A stretch of DNA of 64,000 nucleotides from JALOOX01 sp964557955. GTDB lineage: Bacteria > Desulfobacterota > Syntrophobacteria > Syntrophobacterales > Syntrophobacteraceae. Shown here in pieces: positions 42,585 through 50,384 of this stretch (position 1 is the stretch's first letter; every line of letters begins with the position of its first letter). Both the position numbers and the translations under genes were made by a program. A model generated the notes under the pieces. The model ran no database searches, was not told where the DNA came from, and saw nothing but the letters and a program-made list of their open reading frames with translations. The DNA is taken from the NCBI GenBank assembly GCA_964557955.1, contig CAZLCS010000034.1:1-64000 (forward strand). Direction: 5' to 3'.

Positions 42585-43550
42585 TCACTGAACCAGGACG
42601 TCTTCGAGGGCCTCTTCCAACGCGGGGTAGGGGCTCTCCTCGGCAAAACGCACGGCGTCTTCCACGATGGCGTTGATCTCGGCCTCCATCTCACGGAGCT
42701 CCTCGTCCGTGATCCACCCCCGTCCGAGCGTCTCGTCGCGGAGCCTCGGGATGGGGCACTTTTCCTGCCATGCCGCGATCTCGTCCCTGGGCTGGTAATG
42801 CTGGGGGTCGCTCTCTCCGTGGCCGCGGCAGCGGTAGGTCTTGCATTCGATGAGGCTCGGGCCTCCACCGGCGAGGGCACGGTCGCGGGCACGGCGAGTG
42901 GCCTCGTAAACCGCCAGCACGTCATTGCCGTCCACGACCTCCCCCGGCATGGCGTAGGCGACGGCCCGGTCCGCCATGTTCTGGATGGGGGCGTGCTCTT
43001 CGTAGCGCTGGGCGCCCGCATAGAGGTTGTTCTCGCAGACGAAGACGACGGGAAGCTTCCAGAGACTCGCGAGGTTCAGGGCCTCGTGGAAAGAGCCCTC
43101 ATTCGCCGCACCGTCCCCGAAAAGGCAGACGGTCACGGCATTCTCCTCCCGGTACTGCTGAGCGAAGGCCACGCCGACGGCAATGGGCAGCCCACCGCCG
43201 ACAACCGTCGTGGTGCACGGGGCATTGACCTCCGGCACGGCCAGGTGCAGCGTGCCGCTCTTTCCTTTATTGCAGCCGGTGCGCTTGCCGTAAATCTCGG
43301 CCATGAGGGCTCTCGGGTCGGCTCCCTTGGCCAGGAGATGGTTGTGGCTCCGGTGATTCGAGATGATCACGTCCTCGGGCGCGAGGGCTGCGCACACCCC
43401 CGAGCCCACGGCTTCCTGACCCGTGCAGAGGATCATCATCCCGGGGATTTTTCCCTGGACCTTGCACAACTCGGTCAGCTTCTCTTCGAACCGGCGGGAG
43501 AGGAGCATGGACCGGAGCATCTCGACCTGCTTTTCCCTGGATACCTGCAT
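42585..43550 (-). CDS. 2-oxoacid/acetoin dehydrogenase E1 component, alpha subunit
   Basis: TPP-binding alpha subunit (321 aa). The TPP/magnesium motif is LFGDGAANEGSFHEALNLAS with a downstream ENN, and the family features GQEAVGSGVCAAL, SNHRSHNHLLAKG and CRGHGESDPQHY are present. It matches AcoA/PdhA in length. GAGGAG precedes ATG 43550. Forms a two-gene unit with the beta subunit. With E2 and E3 missing here, it may use those of another locus, or catalyse a non-oxidative decarboxylation or ligation. Confidence 0.88.
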   Translation of the reverse strand: MQVSREKQVEMLRSMLLSRRFEEKLTELCKVQGKIPGMMILCTGQEAVGSGVCAALAPEDVIISNHRSHNHLLAKGADPRALMAEIYGKRTGCNKGKSGTLHLAVPEVNAPCTTTVVGGGLPIAVGVAFAQQYREENAVTVCLFGDGAANEGSFHEALNLASLWKLPVVFVCENNLYAGAQRYEEHAPIQNMADRAVAYAMPGEVVDGNDVLAVYEATRRARDRALAGGGPSLIECKTYRCRGHGESDPQHYQPRDEIAAWQEKCPIPRLRDETLGRGWITDEELREMEAEINAIVEDAVRFAEESPYPALEEALEDVLVQ

Positions 43551-43993
43551 GGATTCTCCTCATTCTGTTTCACTGCAGACAGCTCGTCCGCACGATCGGC
43601 AGCGGTGCGGTCGCGAAGCGCCGGCGTCCGCCGATCCTGGATTCACATCTCAGCTGCACAAGAATAAGCTCACCGAAGATGTGAGCGCAAGAAATACTGG
43701 CGGGCTTCGGGCGTGAAATCCTCATGCTCTTGATCATAGACTGTTTCGGACGACGAATTTCATCTTGAGGCTCATGGTCCGGTCCCCGGTGAATAGCGCA
43801 GGCTGCGATGCCGGCTATCCAAATCGGCTGACGGGAACGCCATGCTCCTGTTCAACTGAGGGAAATTCCCACTGGAATGAGGGGGAAGACTTATTGTTAT
43901 TTCCCTGTCAGGCTTTATTTTTATTCAATGAGCTACAAGCAGCAGCTACTGGCGATAGTGCTGTAAGAGAGGCTTAAACAAAGGAGGAAAAAC
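43551..43993. other. Divergent intergenic region between E1 alpha and Met-rich protein genes
   Basis: About 440 bp expected to hold both promoters. It includes the short palindrome GGGAAATTCCC (43860-43870) and an AT-rich stretch near 43895-43925. The ribosome site AAAGGAGGAAAAAC of the plus-strand gene is strong. No RNA gene or small coding frame was recognised. Confidence 0.4.
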
Positions 43994-44527
43994 ATGCGGA
44001 AACCATTGGGAGTAATGATCAAGATGTTGTCTTGTATCGTCACGATCAGTGCCATCTTTGTTCTCACCTCGGGACAGCCCTTTGCCCAGGCGCCAATGTC
44101 AGACGTCCTCAAGGGGAAAGCCAAAGAAGGGGCCATGGAGATGCTCGGAGTGAAGAAACCTGTCCAGGGACAAGCGGAAATGATGGACGGGGCAAAAATG
44201 ATGATGGATGGCAGGAAGACGCTGAAAGGCGATCTTGTGAAGAATCAGAAGGTGAAAGAAGGAGCCGCCCTCGAGGGGGAGCTGAAGATGTCCGAGGGCT
44301 ATGAAATGATCGTGGACGGCGACAGGATGATCGGGGCCCAGCAGACGGCTGAAGGGAAGAAGAAGATGCTGGATGGTTCAAGAATCATGGTCGACGCCAA
44401 GAACAAGATGCTGGGCGACCTGGCCAGGAAGGGCATGATCAAGGAGGACCGGCCGTCGGCGGGCGAATTGATGATGAAAGACGGAGAGAAGAAAATGAAG
44501 GACGCTGAAATGATGATGCTCAAGTAG
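43994..44527 (+). CDS. Exported Met-rich repeat protein
   Basis: 177-residue secreted protein. A signal peptide (to about residue 32, cleavage near GQPFAQA) precedes an extremely Met/Lys/Gly/Asp-rich region with degenerate repeats of about 35 residues built on M-x-x-G-x-x-M-M-x-D-G-x-x-M/L-x-G-D-L. About 24 residues are Met, often as MM or MMM. Predicted to be helical and periplasmic. Met-rich exported proteins often bind copper or silver or act as oxidant sinks, but no such function is shown here. Very strong ribosome site. Monocistronic, with about 200 bp to the next gene. Confidence 0.7.
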   Translation: MRKPLGVMIKMLSCIVTISAIFVLTSGQPFAQAPMSDVLKGKAKEGAMEMLGVKKPVQGQAEMMDGAKMMMDGRKTLKGDLVKNQKVKEGAALEGELKMSEGYEMIVDGDRMIGAQQTAEGKKKMLDGSRIMVDAKNKMLGDLARKGMIKEDRPSAGELMMKDGEKKMKDAEMMMLK

Positions 44528-44726
44528 GAAAAGGCTGCTTCAGTTTCGAACAGCCATGCCCTCTGGCTCACCCACAGCATCGTGTGGACAGGTCTTCCGC
44601 CCGTCGTACGCTCAAACTCTCATATATTCAAGGAGGGTCGAATCTTCCCTGTAATGCGATCCTGGTCCTCCTGAGGATGGAACCTCGAGGAGAATGGATT
44701 GAAAGCGAATATTCCAGGGGCTGTCT

Positions 44727-47700
44727 ATGGAAGCCATTGCTGAGACCGGATCCAGAAATCCCGGCTTTTGGAAAACCGTTCAAGGGAACCTGATATTTCT
44801 TCTCCTCCTCCTGCTCGTCCCTACCACTCTCATCCAGGCCTACATCTATCACGAGCGAGTTCAGACCCGCCGCGCCAAGGAGTTGGAGACAAACCTTGAA
44901 GTCGCCCGCGCGACGGCAGGCAGTTTTGAGATCTTCCTGCAAGGCATTGTCCACGGTGAAGGGGTCATCGGGTCAGCTCTCAGCGGGTCGCAGCCGATCC
45001 ATGATCGGGATCGGGATCGCATCCTCCATCAGTTCCAGGCCGACAATCCCGCCCTCAGAAGCGTGCTCTGGGTTGACCCAGGCGGACGGGTTATCGCCTC
45101 CAGTCACAAACCGACCAGCGGCGTCAATGTCGGTGAGTTCTCCTATTTTCAGAAGATTCTTGCCGGGCGGGGTTGGGCCGTGGGTGAGCTGCTCCCGGGA
45201 GAAGTCACGGGAGAGTTTACATTCTACATCAGTCGCGGGATTAGAGACGAGCGGGGTGAGTTATTGGGGGTCGTTGCAGCCGCTGTTGATTCTGCCCGGC
45301 TGGACAGTGTCATACGAATGGACCGTTCAGAAGGTGCTGGCGTGAGTCTCATCGACAACAAAGGCATGCACGTATTCCGAAATCCCGCCACTGAGCTCAG
45401 TTGGGAGCGGCGCAGATGGCTCGTGTTCTATCCGGTGATTGAACTTGCGCTCCAAGGAAAAGAGGTTACCGCCACAGTCACATCTGAGCTGACGGGAGAG
45501 AAGCGCCTGGCTGCGTTGGTTCCCGTCCCCTCCATCGGCTGGGTTGCTGCGGCGAGCCGCGCCGAAGAAGACGCCATGGCGGCCATCACCTCCGCGCTGG
45601 CGCCCCAGACATTCCTGGTCCTGATCGTCACAATGGCTGCATTCGGTGGAGCGTTGCTCCTTTCCCGCTCGATTGCCACCCCGATCCGGCAGCTGCGAAA
45701 CCATGCGCTTCATTTCGGTCGCAGTGGTACGGGCATTCCGGGGGCGACTTCGGGTCCTTCCGAGCTCAAAGACCTCGCCGAATCATTCCGTGAGATGGCT
45801 GAAGGGGTTCTGGCCCGTGAGTCTGAGCTCTTGGAGAGCGAGGAGAAGTTCAAAACACTCTTCCGTTCCGTCCCAGAGGCTCTGGCGCTGGCTCTTTGGG
45901 ATGACGCAACGATCCTCGAGGCCAATGAGGCTTATTGTGAGCTGCTGGGCTTCTCACAGGATGAAGCCATCGGGAAGACTTTCCTGGATCTTGGGATTTG
46001 GGCCGACTTGAGTGAGCGCAGTCAAATCCGGACCATTTTGAGCTCCGAAACCGGGTTGGCGGGTTTCGAGTGCGGCCTCAGGGCAAAGTCCGGGCAGATC
46101 AGGACGGTTCTCCTCTCCGTCAAGAAAGTCGACCTGCAGAGGCGGCAGGGAATGCTCGTCATCATGAGGGACATCACCGAACGGAAGCAGGGGGAGGAGG
46201 CTTTGCGCGCCGCATCCCGATACGCCCGCAGCCTGATCGAAGCCAGTCTCGACCCACTGGTGACCATCAGCCCCGATGGCAAGATCACCGATGTGAACGC
46301 GGCTACAGAGACTGTGACCGGGCGTGATCGAAGCCAATTGATTGGAACGGATTTTTCCGACTACTTCACCAATCCCGACGAAGCAAAAGACGGATATCAG
46401 GCAGTTTTTCGAGTAGGCTCGGTGCGGGACTATCCGCTGGAAATTCAGCATCTGGACGGACATGCGACCTCCGTATTGTACAACGCTTCAGTGTACCGGG
46501 ATGGAAAAGGGCAGATCGTGGGAGTATTCGCTGCCGCTCGCGACATCACCGAGCGCAAGCGGGCTGAGGCTGAACGGATGAAGCTGGAACGGCAGATCCG
46601 ACAATCCCGGAAGGCGGAAAGCCTGGCGCGGATGGCCGGCGCTATCGCTCATCACTTCAACAACAAGCTCATGGCGGTATCGGGCAATATTGAGCTCGCT
46701 TTGAATTACGCCAAACCATACAAGAAGTTGTCGGCTCGTCTCTTGGAGGCCCAGCGCGCGACCCTCCACGCGGCCGAAGTGAGCAACCTGATGCTCGCCT
46801 ACCTCGGTCAGGCTTTGCCGATACCCGAGCCCTTTGACCTGGCCGAGGTTTGCCGAGAGGTGATCGAGGCGGAGAGCCCATCTCTTCCCCGGGGGGTGAA
46901 CCTGAAGACGGACATTCCTCCTCACGGGCCGACCATCAAGGCCAACCAGGCTCAGGCGCGGCAGATCCTGTCGAATCTTCTCGTCAATGCGTGGGAAGCT
47001 ATCGGTGAAGGGAGTGGCGAGATTCGAGTGGTGCTTCATATCGCGGAAAAGGAGGAAATGTCCTCTCTGCACATCTTTCCCGCCGACTGGAGGCCGGAAA
47101 GAGGAGCCTACGCCTGCCTTGAAGTGTATGACACCGGATGTGGCATCCCCCCCGAGCACCTCGACCTGCTCTTCGATCCGTTCTTCTCGACCAAATTCAC
47201 GGGGCGAGGCCTTGGGCTGCCGGTTGTCCTGGGCGCTGTCCGCTCCTATGGTGGAGCCATAGCCGTTGAGAGCAAGCCCGGTCAAGGTTCGGTCTTCCGG
47301 GTCTTTTGGCCTGTTGAGGAACAGGGCGCCCAGCCGCTTCAACCGCTCGAAAGGGAGCTCCCCAGGCCCGTCGCAGGCGGGGGCCTCATCCTGTTTGTGG
47401 ATGATGAGCCTCAACTTCGCAACATGGCCGAGGCGATGCTGGAGCATTCGGGCTTCAGGGTGATCACGGCCAGCCATGGCTTGGGGGCCCTGGAAGTCTT
47501 CAGCATGCGCAAGGATGAAATCAGCCTCGTCATACTCGACCTCACCATGCCGGGCATGAACGGTTGGGAGACCATGGAGGCGCTGCGGGCACTGCGGCCT
47601 GATATCCCTGTGATCCTCTCCAGCGGCTACGACGAGGCAAAGGTCATGGAAGGGGAGCATGCGGAGACGCCTCAGGCATTCTTGCACAAGCCTTATCTCA

Positions 47701-47792
47701 TGGCGGATTTGAAGACGGCCCTTGTCAAGGCGATGGGGGCGTCGTCTCCTGAAGGCATGAAACTTCGGCATGACGCCGGACGACTATGTTGA
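44727..47792 (+). CDS. Hybrid sensor histidine kinase (Cache-PAS-PAS-kinase-receiver)
   Basis: 1021-residue membrane sensor. A first helix (about 22-40) and second (about 285-305) enclose a double Cache-type extracytoplasmic domain with LRSVLWVDPGGRVIASS and GVVAAAVDSARLD. A HAMP-like linker follows, then two PAS domains (about 380-490 and 505-620). The dimerisation domain has His in AGAIAHHFNNKLMAV (about 642), the ATPase has YDTGCGIPPEHL and GRGLGLPVV, and the C-terminal receiver has Asp in LVILDLTMPGMNG (about 937). The stop falls in sequence from a neighbouring pseudogene, so the last ten or so residues (MKLRHDAGRLC) are not native to the kinase. Confidence 0.88.
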   Translation: MEAIAETGSRNPGFWKTVQGNLIFLLLLLLVPTTLIQAYIYHERVQTRRAKELETNLEVARATAGSFEIFLQGIVHGEGVIGSALSGSQPIHDRDRDRILHQFQADNPALRSVLWVDPGGRVIASSHKPTSGVNVGEFSYFQKILAGRGWAVGELLPGEVTGEFTFYISRGIRDERGELLGVVAAAVDSARLDSVIRMDRSEGAGVSLIDNKGMHVFRNPATELSWERRRWLVFYPVIELALQGKEVTATVTSELTGEKRLAALVPVPSIGWVAAASRAEEDAMAAITSALAPQTFLVLIVTMAAFGGALLLSRSIATPIRQLRNHALHFGRSGTGIPGATSGPSELKDLAESFREMAEGVLARESELLESEEKFKTLFRSVPEALALALWDDATILEANEAYCELLGFSQDEAIGKTFLDLGIWADLSERSQIRTILSSETGLAGFECGLRAKSGQIRTVLLSVKKVDLQRRQGMLVIMRDITERKQGEEALRAASRYARSLIEASLDPLVTISPDGKITDVNAATETVTGRDRSQLIGTDFSDYFTNPDEAKDGYQAVFRVGSVRDYPLEIQHLDGHATSVLYNASVYRDGKGQIVGVFAAARDITERKRAEAERMKLERQIRQSRKAESLARMAGAIAHHFNNKLMAVSGNIELALNYAKPYKKLSARLLEAQRATLHAAEVSNLMLAYLGQALPIPEPFDLAEVCREVIEAESPSLPRGVNLKTDIPPHGPTIKANQAQARQILSNLLVNAWEAIGEGSGEIRVVLHIAEKEEMSSLHIFPADWRPERGAYACLEVYDTGCGIPPEHLDLLFDPFFSTKFTGRGLGLPVVLGAVRSYGGAIAVESKPGQGSVFRVFWPVEEQGAQPLQPLERELPRPVAGGGLILFVDDEPQLRNMAEAMLEHSGFRVITASHGLGALEVFSMRKDEISLVILDLTMPGMNGWETMEALRALRPDIPVILSSGYDEAKVMEGEHAETPQAFLHKPYLMADLKTALVKAMGASSPEGMKLRHDAGRLC

Positions 47793-48105
47793 ATCGGTTG
47801 GCTGGTTCGGAAAGGATGTCTGGCACGCGCTCCGTCTCCGGCTGGACGATCGGACCATTTGCAGGTTTGGCGGCACAGGGACGGGAGTGGCGCACTGTCC
47901 CTCCAGCAATATGCGGTCGGCCAGAGGGTTGGCGCCCATACGTGCGATGTTGAATCATCGGCTGCCTGGCCCCCGGAATGTCGGCGGATTTCATTGCGGT
48001 CAACATTGGTCGTCCCGAGCTCGCCGGAGCCCACCACGACCCTATCGCCGCGTTGGTTTTGTGCCAGGTCGGCACTGTGGAATACAGCTTTGTCAGAGGT
48101 GGACC
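47762..48105 (+). pseudogene. Amidohydrolase remnant (8-oxoguanine deaminase/hydroxyatrazine hydrolase type)
   Basis: Two in-order fragments of one enzyme family survive in different frames. The first (47762-47965) reads FGMTPDDYVESVGWFG and TGTGVAHCPSSNMRSA, typical of the region around the metal-binding His in SsnA/AtzB-type amidohydrolases. The second (about 47979-48105) reads ADFIAVNIGRPELAGAHHD and AALVLCQVGTVEYSFVRGG, the normal C-terminal region. The N-terminal half and the roughly 150 residues between the fragments, including the catalytic Asp segment, are missing. The remnant begins inside the kinase stop region and ends at the start of the aldehyde oxidoreductase. Confidence 0.75.
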
Positions 48106-50055
48106 ATGTACGGCTGGCAAGGAACGGTTCTTTCCGTGGATCTGACCCATCGTCGCATCGAGCGGGAGCCGCTCGACCCATCGTTTGCCGGGCTGTTCAT
48201 CGGCGGCCGGGGATTCACGTCCAGGGTCCTGTTCAACCAGGTGCCCCCCGGCATCGACCCTCTGAGTCCCGAGAATGTTCTCTGCCTCGGGGCCGGGCCT
48301 TTGTCCGGGACGTCCTTCCCCATGTCCAGCCGCATTCAGGTGAGCACACTCTCGCCCTACAGCGGGATCATGGGTGACGGCAACGCGGGGGGCGGTTTTG
48401 CCTACCGCCTGAAGCGGGCGGGCTACGACCTCGTGGTCCTAAGCGGACGGGCCGATGCCCCGGTCTATCTCCTGATCGAGGACGACGCGGTCCGGCTCCT
48501 CGATGCATCGGACCTTTGGGGCGGCACGACGTGGCAGGCCACGGACCTCCTGCACCGGCGCCATGGCGCCAAAGCGAGCATCGCAGCCATCGGGCAGGCC
48601 GGCGAAAACCTGGTCCGCATGGCCTCCACCATTGTGGACAAATACGCGTCGGCGGCCCGGGGCAGCGGCGCCGTCTGGGGCTCCAAGAACCTCAAGGCCA
48701 TCGTGGTTTCCGGCTCCGTCAGGGTTCCTCTGGCCGATCCAGAGGCTTTTGAGCGGATGGCAGGGGAGGACCGCGCGTACTTCCTCCGGGACCCGGTGCA
48801 GCGCGGGGTGATCGCGGTTTACGGGACGCACATCGGCATGATGTCCTGGTATCCGAGCCGGCGATATTTCGAAAAGAAGCTGGAGCCCCATGAGGTGCCC
48901 GAGGCGCTGACTCCCGAGGGGCTCAAACGTTTCGAGACGGGGCGGACGGGATGCCATGGATGCCCCGTCGGCTGCAAGAATGTGTTCTCGATCCCCGAGG
49001 GGCGAAGGAAGGGTGAAAAGGGTTCGGCCCTCGAGTTCGAGTGTCTGGACTGCCTGGGAACCAACTGCGGCATCGAGGATCCCGTGGCCATCCTCGAGAT
49101 GCAGAACCTGGCGGATGCTTACGGGCTGGATGTCATCGCCCTGGGCAACACCATCGCTTTCGTGAAGCACCTGTACAGCCGGGGGATATTGACTGAGAGG
49201 GACACGGGCGGGCTGCGCCTGGAATGGGATGATGCCGCGGCCCAGATCGAGCTGGTACACCGAACGGTGCTCCGGGAGGGGTTCGGTGGCATCGTGGCCG
49301 AGGGGCTGGTCAACACGGCCCGAATCCTGGGATCGGAGGCCATGCAGCACTGCCATCATGTCAAGGGCCTCAGCCGCGGGGTCCACCCATCCGGAGTGTT
49401 TGCACTGGCCCATGCCGTCTCCACCCGGGGTGCGGACCATTTGAGAGGCAGAAGCTGGGCGGTGGAAGACAACGCGCCGGGAGATGTCCTCCCGGCCCTG
49501 GTGGAGCTCGGCATCTTCCCGGCCGGGTTGTCGCGGGACCCTGCGAGGTCGCTCAGCATCGCCGAACGAGCGACGACGCTCGCGGATGCCATCGGCCGGT
49601 GCAAGGGCGCGGTCAACAGCTGGGTTTCGGCCGTCCCGCTGGTCTGGAAATCGCCCCTGTGGGACGGCCTGGCCGAGCTGCTCACCGCGGCCACCGGTGT
49701 CCCATTCGATGCGCCCCGGCTTGAAGCGGCCGCCGATCGAATCCAGGCCGTGGAGCGGGCCTTCAATATTCGCCGGGGAATCACGAAGGATGACGACCGA
49801 CTGCCTCAGAAGCCGGAGGTGAAAGATTCCCCCGAGGGAAAAGCCGACCTGGAAAAGCACCGGCGAATGCTGGAAGACTACTACCGCACGCAGGGCTGCG
49901 ACCCGGAGACGGGCGCGCCCACCCGCGAGCGGCTTGCGGAGCTCGACGTCGAGGATGTGGCGGACGCATTGGAGGGCGATGCGCCCTATCCCCGCTGGGA
50001 GGGGCCTCCTCTCCGGCCTCTCGACCGGTACCCCAGCGGTGGGCATCGAGCATGA
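48106..50055 (+). CDS. Tungsten-containing aldehyde:ferredoxin oxidoreductase family protein
   Basis: 649-residue cytosolic enzyme of the AOR family, which oxidises aldehydes to acids with ferredoxin using a tungsten bis-pterin and one [4Fe-4S] cluster. The N-terminal domain begins MYGWQGTVLSVDLTHRRIE with FIGGRGFTSRVLF. Cluster ligands appear as CHGCPVGC (residues about 282-289) and a fourth Cys in GRCKGAVN (about 501), close to the spacing of the Pyrococcus enzyme. The C terminus is extended by a charged tail including EDYYRTQGCDPETGAPT, which is normal in this family. AGAGGTGG precedes ATG 48106; the open frame continues upstream only through pseudogene sequence. Confidence 0.9.
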   Translation: MYGWQGTVLSVDLTHRRIEREPLDPSFAGLFIGGRGFTSRVLFNQVPPGIDPLSPENVLCLGAGPLSGTSFPMSSRIQVSTLSPYSGIMGDGNAGGGFAYRLKRAGYDLVVLSGRADAPVYLLIEDDAVRLLDASDLWGGTTWQATDLLHRRHGAKASIAAIGQAGENLVRMASTIVDKYASAARGSGAVWGSKNLKAIVVSGSVRVPLADPEAFERMAGEDRAYFLRDPVQRGVIAVYGTHIGMMSWYPSRRYFEKKLEPHEVPEALTPEGLKRFETGRTGCHGCPVGCKNVFSIPEGRRKGEKGSALEFECLDCLGTNCGIEDPVAILEMQNLADAYGLDVIALGNTIAFVKHLYSRGILTERDTGGLRLEWDDAAAQIELVHRTVLREGFGGIVAEGLVNTARILGSEAMQHCHHVKGLSRGVHPSGVFALAHAVSTRGADHLRGRSWAVEDNAPGDVLPALVELGIFPAGLSRDPARSLSIAERATTLADAIGRCKGAVNSWVSAVPLVWKSPLWDGLAELLTAATGVPFDAPRLEAAADRIQAVERAFNIRRGITKDDDRLPQKPEVKDSPEGKADLEKHRRMLEDYYRTQGCDPETGAPTRERLAELDVEDVADALEGDAPYPRWEGPPLRPLDRYPSGGHRA

Positions 50056-50384
50056 CAGGACCGGCCCGAAGGATTTCGAGGTTGGGGTGTCACAAAATTC
50101 GGTAAAAACAGTACGCTAAACTCATTTGTTCTGAGCAGAGCTGCGGCAAGGGTTCGAATGGCCCGGCTGGACATGTGTGGGGGGAAGTGGCTGCTCAGAT
50201 TGGCTTCGGCTCAAACACCATTCTATCCTGTATCTGATCCGCTGCGCCCCGTGACGGGGTCGCCTGCACGATTCTGTCTCGGGAGAATGCCGGGTTGCTG
50301 TGCTCCCAGTGCCGGAGGGCACGACTGCCTCAGGCAGAGATGTCCCCCGAGACGGGCAGTGACTGTGCGAAATCAGGAACATTT
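50056..50384. other. Intergenic region before the SARP regulator
   Basis: About 330 bp in which no gene was recognised. It contains a small CCCC/GGGG hairpin near 50246-50260, possibly ending the oxidoreductase transcript, and an AT-rich stretch near 50092-50135 that may hold the promoter of the next gene. Confidence 0.4.

Noticed and set aside
48439..50046. 535-codon minus-strand open frame
   Set aside because: Antisense to the aldehyde oxidoreductase; no domain seen.
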